Shown: positions 9,939 to 20,198, numbered from the stretch's first letter. The stretch: 64,000 nucleotides of DNA from an uncultured Verrucomicrobiae bacterium (GCA_937775205.1 CALKBX010000009.1:124001-188000), one strand, 5' to 3'. The notes: generated by a model not told the origin, from the sequence alone. A program made the numbers and translations.

Positions 9939-11029
9939 ATGAAGGACGCAACTTGGTCAATGTACCTGGAACGAAAGGTTCACGATGCATATGCGGCCAT
10001 CGTGAATCCAGTGTTCCCTGTTCAGTCGCTAGATGAAACAAAATTGCCGCGCGCGGCTCAACTCGCCGAGGGCGGTTCGGAAGAGTTGGACGTCAATTTG
10101 GAGGATCGGTTTTACAATCGAAAATCTCCCGTTGAGAATATGATCCAATATTCACCGGTTCGGTCATTCAATTTCAATCAAGTCAACGTGGTTGGCGATC
10201 AGGGCTATATTTTTCAAGGATCACGCAAAATGGTGTTGGTGTGTGATGAGGTCAATCGAATCAAGCTGCGAAAGGTTCGCCGGCCGATTCCCTTGCTGGC
10301 ACGCAAAGTGGATAGCCCGGTTTTTCACCTGACCGGAAACAACCACGAAAGCCACGGGCATTTCGTGTTGCAGCATTTGCCGCGGTTGATGGCGGCGCGG
10401 GATCGGCTGCTGGATAATAAAGAAGTGAAGCTGCTGTTGGCAACGGGCCACCTTCATTGGCAGCGGTATTATTTGGAACGATTGGGCTTCGGGCCGGAGC
10501 GGTTGCTAGAGGGAACGCCGGGCACATTGCATTGTCGGGAGTTGGAGTACATCCCATTTTTTTATGGGCAAGGCAATTTGGTGGCCTCCAAGACCTATCG
10601 GGCAATGCGTGACTTATTGGTACCGGACTGTAAGAAGGTGAAACCCCGTTATCTTTTTCTGTCCCGCAAAGGGGCGACTCATCGGGCGCTTTTGAATGAG
10701 GCGGAGGTGTTTCAGGCGTGCCATATGTGTGGCCGGAAATGAACAGATCGATCTGAAAGATTATTCTTCCGCCGAGCAGGTGGAGTTGTTCCAGTCTGCG
10801 CGAGTGGTGTTTGGACCGCACGGGCAGGCGTTTACCAATATGCTCTACACTCGTGACGCCTTGGCCATCGTAGTGGACCGCTGCACAAATGTAGGGAGGA
10901 TGGAGTGCCGGCTTCCGCAATCTGGCGCTTCAAGTGGGCGCGAAGCCGGTTGTGCTCAACGCTGGGATGGAAGGCTGGAAAAACAAGGACAACTGGATTT
11001 ACTGCCTGACCGCTTGCGCACACAATTGA
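9939..11029 (+). pseudogene. Glycosyltransferase family 61 (DUF563), two frameshifts
   Basis: The first 265 codons are in one frame and contain 'NNHESHGHFVLQHLPRL' and 'RYLFLSRKGATHRALLNE'. A shift near 10725-10745 leads to 'QIDLKDYSSAEQVELF' and 'VVFGPHGQAFTNML', the GT61 signature. A second shift near 10890-10915 leads to the end 'NWIYCLTACAHN', stop at 11027-11029. Joined, this is about 363 residues, normal for the family. The enzyme would be an inverting glycosyltransferase of envelope glycan synthesis. All signature elements survive, so the breaks may be sequence errors, but two in one gene could also be genuine decay. Confidence 0.65.
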
Positions 11030-11035
11030 CCGCCT

Positions 11036-12190
11036 TCACTCTATGTTGCCGGACAAGTATCGCTGATAAAGCGTCTCGAGTTGTTGGCACATGTGTTCTT
11101 CGCTGTGGCTGGCTTTCACCATCGCTTGGCCTCGCGCGGCCAACTCGTTCCGGTAGGCCTTGTTTTCGAGCAGCCGATTGATGGCTGCGGCAAGTGCTTG
11201 CGGATTTTTGGTTGGAACCAACAGGCCTGATTGTTCATCAGCCACAACTTCAGGTATTCCGCCCGCTGTCGTCCCCACCACGGGGCAAGCCATCGCGTGG
11301 CTTTGTAGAATAATTTGCGGGATGCCTTCATGCCCCGTTGAGGGCAGCACCAACACCGAGTAGGAGGCCAACAGATTCGGCACATCTGTGCGGTGGCCCA
11401 GCAGGTGGAAGGAATCTTTTAATCCCGCCTCATTTGCCCAGCGGCGGATTTTCTCAAGACGCACTTCGTTGCCGCCACCGGCGACTACGAAGTGCGCCGC
11501 GGGAAACCGGGCTGCCACAATTTTGGCTGCTTCCACAAAATAATCGTGCCCCTTCCAGCTGCGAATCACTGAAATCATACCCACCAGCGGCACCTCCGAA
11601 TCCAATCCCAACTCCTGATGAAGTGTTCCAGCCATCTTGGCATCAAATTTTTCCAGATCAATCCCCGTGGAAATGCATTGCACGCGATCCGGCTTGAGGC
11701 GCAACCGCTCAATCAGTCCTTTTGAAATGCGCTCGCTGGTGGTGATCACATGGTGCGGCAACGTGCCGTATGCCAAACGACTGGTGCGCCGGTTGGGATA
11801 ATCCACTTCAATATGGCGCGAACGGACAATCAGCGGCGTGCCCGCCAGCCGCCCGGCTCATCCGAAGCGATCCAGCCGTCGGCGGAGCTGTGGGGATTGA
11901 CCACCTGCACCTTGTGGCGGCGCAGAGCCCGAGCCAGCTTTAATGATGGTGAACGGAAACAGGATGCGTTTGGAGTTGAGTTCCCATGGATTGAATCCGG
12001 CCTTATCGGCTTCTTGAAAGATCTGGCTGATTGGGGGGGCGGCCAAGTACAGCCGATGCCCGCGCTGACGCATGGCTTCCATTTCCGTGAAGACCCGGAT
12101 TTCCTGCCCGCCCCAGCCTGTGGAGGCTTCAGTGTGAAGGATGGTGAATATCCGATCCAAAACAGACGGACATGCTGTAAGGAGAAACAT
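11036..12190 (-). pseudogene. Glycosyltransferase family 4, two frameshifts
   Basis: The C-terminal 250 residues (from about 11806) are intact and contain 'VGMISVIRSWKGHDYFVEA', 'FHLLGHRTDVPNLLA' and 'LPSTGHEGIPQIILQSHA'. The N-terminal domain is in two other frames: 'ILHTEASTGWGGQEIRVFTE' up to about 11945, then 'LARALRRHKVQVVNPHSSAD' up to about 11855, then 'AGTPLIVRSRHIEVDYPN' joins the main frame. The start is uncertain, and 12190 is the first ATG of the N-terminal frame. It converges with the GT61 gene with a 6-base gap. The family places it in lipopolysaccharide or exopolysaccharide synthesis. Confidence 0.65.
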
Positions 12191-12378
12191 CGGTTCGGCA
12201 AGTTGGAGTTGTTGGTCGTATGTGAGAAGCTATTGCTAATGAGGCATTCGGGTTTATTGAATCGGAGGCGTGTGATTTTTTCCTCGGGGTTGCCTTCGCA
12301 TCGATTGTGCCGAAGATGAGCATAATTTGAACGAGTTGGATTTTCCGCGATCACTCGCTTCTTGACACAGCTTAAGCA

Positions 12379-13461
12379 ATGCCGAAAAATTGGTTACGTA
12401 CGAGATATCGACTCTCGGCTGACTTCAATACCTACATGAAAATTACTAAAGCCCACCGGGGGAACTACATCACTTTCTTTGATGCCTCTGATGAAGAAGC
12501 CCTCGCTCTGGTCAACTGGGTTGCGTATTGCCGGGAGAAGGGTCAGAATTCGAGGGATGCCTCTGCGAATGATCTTTGGAAAGGTTGGCTTGATGAGACT
12601 TTCATCGGGTTCTCTGGGTCGAATAAGATTCTCCTTCACAGCGGGCACCGTGTGCCCGCCTCTTACCACTTTAACAATCGGCAAAAGCCTGACAATTTAG
12701 GACGCCTTTTGAAACGCGGGATATCCCTGTTAAAAAGAGGCGTGGCGGAGCCGAGTCCGGAGGAACTGATGGCCCGATACCGCCGCTGTTATCCGGGGGT
12801 AAAGATGGATACACAGGAAGTGGAATGGGGCCAAGACCTGATACGCCAGTATCTTAATTCCCATGAAATATACGAGATTCTGAGAAGATATGCGGTCCCC
12901 CTCGACCCAAGCTCCCTGAACTTTGTTTTTGAGATCGGTGCGGGTGCCGGCATGAATCTGGCTCTTCTTCTGCGCCGTGAGGGTTGCGAAAAAACCGGGG
13001 CCGTCATTTGTGACCTTCCGCAGACCATGATGGCGGGCTATGTTTTTCTTCGGAGTGCCCTTCCTGATTTCCAAATCAAGTTTCCCCACGAATTCGACTC
13101 CACGAACCCGATTCGTCCCAGTCAGATCCAGTTCATCGTTCCCGATCAAATCGCTGATCTTCCGGATGACTCATTCGATCTTGGAATCAATACCAACTCG
13201 TTTCAGGAAATGGAACTTGAAACGGTGAATGACTATCTTGCGCATTCCGCCCGCCTCCTCTCAACTGGAGGGTTGTTTATCAGCAACAATTCGCGAAATG
13301 CCCGCTACATCGAGAACAACACCCTCGATCGGTGGGACGTTTCTTTATTTCTGGAAAAAATCCTCGAACGCGAGGCCATCTTTCTTCAAGCAAATTGTGG
13401 TCTGGATGACCGGGCCTTGCATCAGGGGCAGGGGGGTGTTGTTACCGTCTGGGAAAAGTAG
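12379..13461 (+). CDS. Putative sugar O-methyltransferase (class I SAM-dependent)
   Basis: The 360-residue protein has an SAM-binding motif 'FVFEIGAGAGMNLALLLRRE' near residue 188, then 'AVICDLPQTMMAGYVFLRS' and a late 'ADLPDDSFDLGINTNSFQEM', resembling the putative sugar O-methyltransferase group found in glycan clusters. The first 150 residues are not conserved with anything I recognise. It faces the GT4 gene at 13475 convergently. Its lower GC than the left flank fits an accessory glycan gene. Methylation of a surface sugar is inferred from the context. Confidence 0.7.
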   Translation: MPKNWLRTRYRLSADFNTYMKITKAHRGNYITFFDASDEEALALVNWVAYCREKGQNSRDASANDLWKGWLDETFIGFSGSNKILLHSGHRVPASYHFNNRQKPDNLGRLLKRGISLLKRGVAEPSPEELMARYRRCYPGVKMDTQEVEWGQDLIRQYLNSHEIYEILRRYAVPLDPSSLNFVFEIGAGAGMNLALLLRREGCEKTGAVICDLPQTMMAGYVFLRSALPDFQIKFPHEFDSTNPIRPSQIQFIVPDQIADLPDDSFDLGINTNSFQEMELETVNDYLAHSARLLSTGGLFISNNSRNARYIENNTLDRWDVSLFLEKILEREAIFLQANCGLDDRALHQGQGGVVTVWEK

Positions 13462-13474
13462 CCGCCAAAACGAC

Positions 13475-14815
13475 CTACGCCCTTTGGCATTCGGTAAGAT
13501 CGGTATTTTTATCTTCGGAAATCATTTGCTCGATCAGGGATACCATTTTCGGAACGACGGTTGTGGAGCGGTAAAATTTTTCATATGCCGAAAGCCCGCC
13601 TTGACCGATGCGCTTTCTCAAATCGTCATCCATGCAGACTTGGTGAATCGAGTGGGCAACTTCATCCGGATCGCTTCCGAGCAGCGCGGACTCGTCATGG
13701 ATGATCTCGGGCATTGAGAGCACGCTATTTGAATGCGCGACCACCGGCACGCCGAGAGACCATGCAAGGAGGACGCGGGTATTGCCGACGATGAAATCAT
13801 AGGCATTCGTGAGGCAGAGAAAGCAGCTAGAGTCGACGAGTTCGGCGTTGAGATCATCCACCCAGCCGTGCAGTCGGAAATGGCTGTCTGACAAGAATTG
13901 TCCGGCCGGCGGATGCGCGGGGCCCTTGCCGTAGACGTCCAAAATGAATTCGCGCTCACCGAACAGGCGAATGAGGCGCGGGAGTATTTCTTTTCCGAGG
14001 TAATGAAATGCCATCGTGTTTCCCGTGGCTTTCAAATTACCCACGCTTGCCGCGATACGGATTGGATTTTGGGATACGGTATGTGAGCAGGAGGGGGGGC
14101 GGTCCGCTTCGGGCCACATATTTTGTAAGTAGAGAGACCGGGGGTGGCCTTGAGTTTCGTAGTACTTCGCATCATGGAGGGAATTGTTGGCCTCTACTTC
14201 ACAGCGGTTCATCATATGCAAGTGTTGATCTTCCATAATGCGATTTTTGAGCCTTTGCATTGCGCGTTTTCGGCGGGCCCGCATTGACCTAATATCATCT
14301 CCCCACATCTCAGGGTGGCTTAGGCGGGCTTCGGCGGGTTTGTGATTTGGATTCCCATAGTAAATGAATTTCTTCGCGCCTATCAGGGCGTATACGGCAG
14401 GAAGCGCCTCCCAGCTCCAGATGCTCAATATCGCATCGTGCCCTTCCTCGTTTACAACTTGTTGTATCAGCGGGGCGGCTGCCATTGATGGAAATAGCAG
14501 CGGAGATGGTTTTGTGGGCAAGCGCAGCATATGCCGCAAGTACATCCCCAGTTTGCGGAGTCCTTTCGGGATTAAACTGGCGGGGCGAAGCTGGCCTAAT
14601 TCGATTGCCCGGAGCCATTGAATTCGATTTGACTTCAAGGTTTCTTTTGCCCTTGATTCCAATTCCGATGAATAACTTTTTCCACGAGGCAGAATTACCT
14701 GAACGCTGATTTCATGGCCCGATTCAGCGATCAATCGGATCACTTCGTGGACGACGACCTCAACAGCCTCGCCTTGAGCGTAGGGGTAATTCGAGACGAC
14801 CAACAGAATTTTCAC
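13475..14815 (-). CDS. Glycosyltransferase (GT4-like), last gene of the nonulosonate operon
   Basis: The 446 residues start 'KILLVVSNYPYAQGE'. The C-terminal domain carries 'FILDVYGKGPAHPPAGQF', 'FRLHGWVDDLNAELVDSS' and 'LLAWSLGVPVVAHSNSVLSM', consistent with a GT-B donor-binding half. The start overlaps the stop of the Gfo/Idh/MocA gene by four bases (ATGA), so it is translationally coupled. It is a candidate for transferring the CMP-activated or methylated sugar made by the operon, but GT4 enzymes normally use NDP or GDP donors, so the nonulosonate transferase may lie elsewhere. Confidence 0.8.
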   Translation of the reverse strand: MKILLVVSNYPYAQGEAVEVVVHEVIRLIAESGHEISVQVILPRGKSYSSELESRAKETLKSNRIQWLRAIELGQLRPASLIPKGLRKLGMYLRHMLRLPTKPSPLLFPSMAAAPLIQQVVNEEGHDAILSIWSWEALPAVYALIGAKKFIYYGNPNHKPAEARLSHPEMWGDDIRSMRARRKRAMQRLKNRIMEDQHLHMMNRCEVEANNSLHDAKYYETQGHPRSLYLQNMWPEADRPPSCSHTVSQNPIRIAASVGNLKATGNTMAFHYLGKEILPRLIRLFGEREFILDVYGKGPAHPPAGQFLSDSHFRLHGWVDDLNAELVDSSCFLCLTNAYDFIVGNTRVLLAWSLGVPVVAHSNSVLSMPEIIHDESALLGSDPDEVAHSIHQVCMDDDLRKRIGQGGLSAYEKFYRSTTVVPKMVSLIEQMISEDKNTDLTECQRA

Positions 14816-15846
14816 TTCATCACCTCCAAAATGGATTCACTCAATTCCAGTGAACGAATTCCGCGTTCCAAGGATGGTGCTCCGTCTTTTCCTTCCCGGA
14901 TCGCTGTCTGAAATGCTGCGTGTATTCTGTGAAACAGGATCGGCATACCCTCTTCCCCAATCATGGGCGACTCTTCGCAGAGCTCTTTCCATGGGGGAGA
15001 GACTTGAAGGGAAAAGGGTCCCCAGTGAGCAATCAGAGAGGGATTTGCCACTTCCATTTGCCCAGAGTTTCCGCGCGCAACACACCGGTATCCTTCTGGC
15101 TTTCCGTCGATAAGAGAAAAATGACACGTCACGGGAACGTCCTCGAACGCTCTCAACCAGATCGTAACTGCTTCCTCACCTGTTACCGGATGTTCATTTC
15201 CGTCTAAATCCTTGCGTTGCTCATTCCGTATTATTTTTGTTGCGTTGACAGGAAACACATCTCCGCTGTCGAAGAATAGATAATCAAACACGTGGCTGCC
15301 GAAGATATTCAAAACGCCTCCTCCGGCATCCCGATTGTTCTTCCAGCAATAGGTGAGATCAGGTTCCAACTGGCTCGAAAGCGTCCACGTCAGATCAACC
15401 GACTGAAGCTTTCCCAGATGACCGGATTTTAAGATATCGTGGATCGCCGCGATTTCAGGGGCGAGCGAGTAACAGAAATTCACCATCGCCACGACGCCTG
15501 CCCGGTTGGCGTGTTTCCGTATTTCCCGTGCTTCTTTGGAAGTGGGTGCAAGCGGTTTCTCGCACAGGATGTGTCGGCCCCGATTCACAGCCAAAATCGC
15601 AAGCTCGGGTTGCTCGCTTGGCGGGAGGGCAAATACTGCTGCTTTGACCCGATCATCGTTAAAAGCGTCATTCGGGTTGGTGGAGGCATGAGGGATTCCG
15701 AAACGAACGGCGAAATTTCCGGTCTTGTCCGCATCCCGCCCAATACTCCACAGTACAGACGCACCCGGCATCTCCTCAATCGTTCTGGAATGAATTGCAG
15801 CTGCTGGGCCTGTTCCGAAAAGAGCAATCCCGATTGGATCTGTCAT
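14812..15846 (-). CDS. Gfo/Idh/MocA family oxidoreductase
   Basis: The N-terminal Rossmann fold is seen in 'IGIALFGTGPAAAIHSR'. The family EKP motif is present as 'HILCEKPLAPTSKEA', followed by 'VNFCYSLAPEIAAIHD' and a beta-sheet dimerisation domain with 'DAGGGVLNIFGSHVFDY'. The length of 344 residues is normal. Such enzymes oxidise or reduce sugar hydroxyls with NAD(P). The gene is one base downstream of a C-methyltransferase-type gene and overlaps the next GT, which suggests a role in making a modified deoxysugar. Confidence 0.88.
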   Translation of the reverse strand: MTDPIGIALFGTGPAAAIHSRTIEEMPGASVLWSIGRDADKTGNFAVRFGIPHASTNPNDAFNDDRVKAAVFALPPSEQPELAILAVNRGRHILCEKPLAPTSKEAREIRKHANRAGVVAMVNFCYSLAPEIAAIHDILKSGHLGKLQSVDLTWTLSSQLEPDLTYCWKNNRDAGGGVLNIFGSHVFDYLFFDSGDVFPVNATKIIRNEQRKDLDGNEHPVTGEEAVTIWLRAFEDVPVTCHFSLIDGKPEGYRCVARGNSGQMEVANPSLIAHWGPFSLQVSPPWKELCEESPMIGEEGMPILFHRIHAAFQTAIREGKDGAPSLERGIRSLELSESILEVMK

Positions 15847-15847
15847 C

Positions 15848-17131
15848 TCAATTGGGAATATCCTCGTGGCGAACGATTCTGACTTCCGGGAGCGGCACGA
15901 TCACATCTGATCGAAGCCCTTTCTTTTTCAGGTTCCGCATAATCGCGTCCGCGTAGTGCCACGAAAGAATCAAGACGTAATCCGGAGGGTCTCGAAACAG
16001 TATTTCCTCGTCGATGACGGGCAAATGAGTCATCGGCGTAAAGAGCCCCAGTTTAAGTGATGTGCTTTGCTCGGCGATATACGGAAGCAAATCGTTTGTG
16101 ATTCCCGCGTAAGTCAGAAGCGTAACGCACCGTCCGGGACAGCCGACACCGGCCACGGTTTTACCTTCTTCCTGAATTTTAACCAGTGTCGACCGGATTT
16201 CGCTGCGGGAGCGCCGGATGTTTTTAGCAAACTCATCATAGGTCGCGTCTGAATAACAATTATAGGCCTCCTCTTCAGCGATGAGCTCACCGACCGAGCT
16301 GGCGACTTCGTGACCATTTCCCAATTGCGCCGTCACTCGGATGGATCCACCGTAATTGGGAATGCGCTCCACATCCACAACTGTGAAGCCGAATGAATCG
16401 AATAATTCAATGAGCGGTTTCATTAGGTAAAACCTCAAGTGCTCATGATAAATGGAGTCGTACTGAAGCGTCTTTAAAATATCGAGCATGTAGTGCGATT
16501 CAGTGACGAAATATCCGCCATCTTTGAGTACTCGTTTCACGCCGGCCATCAGATCCCCCACATGATTGATATGTGCAAACACATTCGCGGCGGCTACGAG
16601 GGATGCTTCCCCATGAGCTTCGTTAATTTCCTCGGCCACTCTGAGGGTGAAGAACTTCTGAATCGTTTCCACGCCTGCTTCGCGGGCAATATGAGCGATG
16701 TCAGTCGGCTCAACTCCAAGCACACGCATTTCGTGATTCTTGAATCCTTCGAGGAGGGTCCCATCGTTGGAGCCGATATCGATGATGAGATCTCCCTTTT
16801 TCAAACCCAGCGCCGGCACCATTCGGTCTGATAGGCTGTGCAGGAATTTGCGGAGACTCTCTGTGATTCCGCTGCGGTACGGGTAATTTTTGTGGAACAG
16901 CACTTCAGGTTCCACGACATAGTCAATCTGAGGCAAACCGCAAGCGCGGCAACGGAACAGTGAAAGTGGGTACGCTGTTTCCGGTTTTCGGAGATCTTCC
17001 CGGCGCAATAGTGAATCGCAGGGTGCCGAGTAACCCAGATCGATGACCGGTTGGAGATCGGTTGACTGGCAGACTTGGCACTCCCCGCTGTAGCCGGGCT
17101 CCAAGTTGTATCGTTGAATGTTTGTTGTCAT
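15848..17131 (-). CDS. SAM-dependent methyltransferase of the NDP-sugar C-methyltransferase type
   Basis: The 427-residue protein has the three-part layout of this family. It has an N-terminal zinc-binding domain with cysteines in 'CQVCQSTDL', 'APCDSLL' and 'FRCRACGLPQ'. The central SAM-binding domain has 'LIIDIGSNDGTLLEGF' and 'YDSIYHEHLRFY'. The C-terminal domain has 'GVGCPGRCVTLLTYAGI', where relatives usually have a Lys/Gly pocket. Known members add a methyl group to carbon 3 of a 4-keto NDP-hexose. Together with the oxidoreductase downstream it points to a branched or deoxy sugar. No 4,6-dehydratase is in the window, so the substrate must come from elsewhere. Confidence 0.85.
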   Translation of the reverse strand: MTTNIQRYNLEPGYSGECQVCQSTDLQPVIDLGYSAPCDSLLRREDLRKPETAYPLSLFRCRACGLPQIDYVVEPEVLFHKNYPYRSGITESLRKFLHSLSDRMVPALGLKKGDLIIDIGSNDGTLLEGFKNHEMRVLGVEPTDIAHIAREAGVETIQKFFTLRVAEEINEAHGEASLVAAANVFAHINHVGDLMAGVKRVLKDGGYFVTESHYMLDILKTLQYDSIYHEHLRFYLMKPLIELFDSFGFTVVDVERIPNYGGSIRVTAQLGNGHEVASSVGELIAEEEAYNCYSDATYDEFAKNIRRSRSEIRSTLVKIQEEGKTVAGVGCPGRCVTLLTYAGITNDLLPYIAEQSTSLKLGLFTPMTHLPVIDEEILFRDPPDYVLILSWHYADAIMRNLKKKGLRSDVIVPLPEVRIVRHEDIPN

Positions 17132-17184
17132 AGTTGCCTTTCGCCGTGCTGCAAATGCATTTCCTTCGCGATCGTCGGGGGAAT

Positions 17185-17901
17185 TTACTCAGGCGATTCC
17201 GAGGGGTCGCTTTCACAACCCACGTAGACGAATGAACAGGACTCGCTGTTTCTTACAAATTCCTCAAAGCGTAATGACGGGTTCGCTTCACGAAATTCCC
17301 GAAATGCTTTCCGTTCCCCCCGGTCAGGATCCCCATGAAAGCAAAACCAATCATCAAATACAATAATCGTTCCCACTTGGAGGAAGTCTTTGGCGAAATT
17401 CAGAACCGGAATCGTTGAGGCATACAGATCACAATCCACATAGACGACGGCGGCCTTTTTGCCTGCCAGTTGCTTTTTTAATTCGGGGGTTAAGCTACTG
17501 TCATAAAAACCCTTCACCGTGTGAAGTTGATCCTTCGGGATTCCGTAGCTCGCTGCGGTTTGCCGGAACTCCTCCTCGCTGGTCTTGAGCTTTCCTTTCT
17601 CCCAGATTTTCATCTCATCGATCTCATCGATTTCAGGGAGCCCTTCGAAGGAATCAAAGCAGTAATATTCCCAATCGAACATGTGGTGAAAACACTCCCA
17701 AGCCATTCCAATGGTGATCGCCCCGTGGCAACCAAACTCCATATACATACCCTCAACCGGCCGGTTAATGTGGGCAAATCTGGAGATGCTTACGAAAATA
17801 TCCTTCTTCTGCTGGAGTCCGAAAGGCGTGTAAACCCTGTTCACCCAAGCCCGGCGGGATTCGGGCCGGATATACCTTAAAAGTTTCGGTAGGATGCTCA
17901 A
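17185..17901 (-). CDS. TylF/MycF-type class I methyltransferase
   Basis: The 238 residues include 'VEGMYMEFGCHGAITIGMA', 'YYCFDSFEGLPE' and 'VVYVDCDLYASTIPVL', then 'IIVFDDWFCF', the motif series of the TylF/MycF macrocin-O-methyltransferase group, including the acidic metal ligands (DCD, DDW). Family members methylate sugar hydroxyls using Mg and SAM. The gene lies 111 bp downstream of the NeuC homologue and 53 bp upstream of the C-methyltransferase, in the same direction. It probably O-methylates a surface sugar. Confidence 0.85.
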   Translation of the reverse strand: MSILPKLLRYIRPESRRAWVNRVYTPFGLQQKKDIFVSISRFAHINRPVEGMYMEFGCHGAITIGMAWECFHHMFDWEYYCFDSFEGLPEIDEIDEMKIWEKGKLKTSEEEFRQTAASYGIPKDQLHTVKGFYDSSLTPELKKQLAGKKAAVVYVDCDLYASTIPVLNFAKDFLQVGTIIVFDDWFCFHGDPDRGERKAFREFREANPSLRFEEFVRNSESCSFVYVGCESDPSESPE

Positions 17902-18012
17902 AAGTGCAGGCGTGTTAACAGCGCCGGTTAGTTAATAAGATTGCCAAGAAAACGTCAACCTATTCTTAGAATCGTCACCCGACAAGAGGCCAAGCAATGG
18001 GGGCGAGAGATT

Positions 18013-19161
18013 TTAGTAGATGGTCTCCTTGTCAATCAACTGTTTGTCGATGGGAATCGTCTGTAGAATCTCGCAAATCCGCCTGCCACTTTTTCCATCG
18101 CCGTAGGGATTCACGGCCTGTAGGCAAGATTGGCGAAATTCCTGGTCGGTCAATGCTTGATGAATGGCAAAGGTTAATTCCTCGGGGTCGTGGCTGCAAT
18201 TCAAAATATTGCATGCTTGGGGTCGGCCTCGTTGGCGGTTTCCAATATTGACAACCGGTATCTTGAAACTGGGTGCCTCGAGGATCCCACTGGATGAATT
18301 GCCAACGAGTGCGGCGCAATTGGCAAGCAATAGGAGGAAATGATCCCGGTCAATGTTTGGAATCAGGATTACCCGATTATTTTCCAGTCGGTCGGTCACG
18401 GCTTTGAGTGTGTTCTGGAAACCGGAATCTGAATTTGGATAAATACAGACCACCGGTAGTTTCGTGGCAAGGCAAGCATCAATTGTGTGGGCCATTTGTT
18501 GGTGAGCCTCATCCACTTCGGCCAGGACCGGATGTTGCACCAACAATATATACGGCTCTGTGAGCCCGAACGTCTTCCCGTTCAGGGTCAGGCTCTCCTC
18601 CGAAAAGGTGCGGCCGGTGATGTCATCCAGCTGAGGTGCCCCCACATTGAAAATTCTAAACTCCTGTTCACCCATACGCCGCAGGCGGTCAGCGGAATCT
18701 TCGCAAGAGGCAAAATGAACGTGAGCCAATTTTCCAATTGCCATCCGGGCCGCGTCATCAATATGGCCGGATTTGTCCCCCGCCTGAACGTGCGCCACTG
18801 GGAGCCGCATATACGCCGCGGCAACACAACACCCGAAGCTTTCAATTCGGTCACCATGAATCAGCACCAAATCCGGTTTGATACGTTGAAAGGCTTGGGC
18901 AAAACCGGCGATCCCCCTGCCCAATGCTTCAGGCCATGCGGCGGGACTTGAGTCTGAGGCGTACATGGGCACGGTTTCGGAAATGGGAAATCCATCGGCT
19001 TGAATAGTTTCAATTGAATTCCCCAATTCGGGCACCAAGTGCATTCCGGTTACCAGCGTTGTTAATTCCAATTCCGAAAAATCACTCATGGCCCGCATAA
19101 CGTTCCGTGAGTAGCCATATGTGGCTCTTGATTCCAAGATGGCCAAGATACGGCGCTTCAT
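18013..19161 (-). CDS. neuC: UDP-N-acetylglucosamine 2-epimerase, hydrolysing (NeuC/LegG family)
   Basis: The 382-residue GT-B-like protein has 'ILAILESRATYGYSRNVMRA', 'LVLIHGDRIESFGCCVAA', 'AHVQAGDKSGHIDDAARMA' and 'ALVGNSSSGILEAPSF', characteristic of hydrolysing UDP-GlcNAc 2-epimerases that release ManNAc or a 6-deoxy analogue. It overlaps the neuB stop by the ATGA motif. The usual 'AGEQSGSIDE' type loop is 'AGDKSGHIDD' here. NeuC and LegG cannot be separated by reading, so the acid could be Neu5Ac or a di-N-acetylated relative. Confidence 0.88.
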   Translation of the reverse strand: MKRRILAILESRATYGYSRNVMRAMSDFSELELTTLVTGMHLVPELGNSIETIQADGFPISETVPMYASDSSPAAWPEALGRGIAGFAQAFQRIKPDLVLIHGDRIESFGCCVAAAYMRLPVAHVQAGDKSGHIDDAARMAIGKLAHVHFASCEDSADRLRRMGEQEFRIFNVGAPQLDDITGRTFSEESLTLNGKTFGLTEPYILLVQHPVLAEVDEAHQQMAHTIDACLATKLPVVCIYPNSDSGFQNTLKAVTDRLENNRVILIPNIDRDHFLLLLANCAALVGNSSSGILEAPSFKIPVVNIGNRQRGRPQACNILNCSHDPEELTFAIHQALTDQEFRQSCLQAVNPYGDGKSGRRICEILQTIPIDKQLIDKETIY

Positions 19162-20198
19162 CAGCCGATTTCCTTCTTTAAAATCTGCCGATCCTTGGTG
19201 ATATCAACCTTGGCGGATTTGCCAATCACTGAGTCGAAATCTTTTGCGGGGATGGCCCCTGGGCCTGGCGAGGGCCGCTTGACCCAAACGTGGTCTTTGG
19301 AAATTTTTGTGCCCTTCGGGATTGCCTGGATCGACACCACACTTTCCCGGGCCCAAGCTATAATTTCCTTCTCTTCCGGGAAAATCTTTCGTTCCGAGCC
19401 CCCCGCTTCATAGACAGCGCGGCAGCCCTTGACCAGTTCGCCCAACTCGTATGGCTCCAATGAAACAGGATGATCCGGCCCAGATTGCAGCTTATCGAGT
19501 GTGTAATGCTTTTCAATCACGCACGCCCCTAGCGCAACGGCACCGAGGGATGTGTAGATGCCTCTGCTGTGGTCTGAAAGTCCGGTTGGGATCCCGAACA
19601 ATTTCCGATAGCGGGGAATATTTCCCAAATTCACACGGTGATATGGGCACGGGTAAGCCGAAACACAATGGGTTAGCAAAAGTGGGGTCTTGAGTTTCTT
19701 GATGGCATTCACGGTTTGGCGAATCTCAGGGATGAGTGCCATCCCGGTGGAGACGATCATAGGCCGGTTCTTGGCGGCGATGTGTTGCTGCAAGGGAATA
19801 TTGGTGAGTTCGCCTGAGCCCACTTTGAATGCCACAACATCCATTTTATCCAGAATATCCGCGGCTGCGGCTGAAAAGGGGGTGCACAAATAGTGGATGC
19901 CCAGCTGTTCGCAAAGTTTTTTGAGTTGCTTGTGTTGCGGAATGGAAAAGTTTGTTTTTTCCAGTGTGTCCCAAAGGGGTTCGTCGAAGTTGTCCGATTG
20001 TGGTGCTGTGCGCAGCATTTCATCATCCAGCACATGGAGTTGAAATTTGATCGCATCACATCCCATCGCGTAGGCAATGTGAACCATTCGCTGAGCTGTT
20101 TCAAAGTTGCCTTGGTGGCTAATGGCTGCTTCAGCAATAAGATAGGGAGGGCAGCCATCACCCACCTCGCGATTCCCAATGGTAACAGTTTTTTTCAT
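19161..20198 (-). CDS. neuB: N-acetylneuraminate/legionaminate synthase (NeuB family)
   Basis: The 345-residue protein has a TIM-barrel synthase domain ('YLIAEAAISHQGNFETA', 'DAIKFQLHVLDDEM', 'FKVGSGELTNIPL', 'TGLSDHSRGIY', 'EKHYTLDK') and a C-terminal SAF/antifreeze-like domain starting near residue 285 ('KGTKISKDHVWVKRP'). It condenses phosphoenolpyruvate with ManNAc or an analogue to make a nonulosonic acid. It sits between neuA and neuC with four-base overlaps on both sides, so the three products are made in fixed ratio. Confidence 0.92.
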   Translation of the reverse strand: MKKTVTIGNREVGDGCPPYLIAEAAISHQGNFETAQRMVHIAYAMGCDAIKFQLHVLDDEMLRTAPQSDNFDEPLWDTLEKTNFSIPQHKQLKKLCEQLGIHYLCTPFSAAAADILDKMDVVAFKVGSGELTNIPLQQHIAAKNRPMIVSTGMALIPEIRQTVNAIKKLKTPLLLTHCVSAYPCPYHRVNLGNIPRYRKLFGIPTGLSDHSRGIYTSLGAVALGACVIEKHYTLDKLQSGPDHPVSLEPYELGELVKGCRAVYEAGGSERKIFPEEKEIIAWARESVVSIQAIPKGTKISKDHVWVKRPSPGPGAIPAKDFDSVIGKSAKVDITKDRQILKKEIG

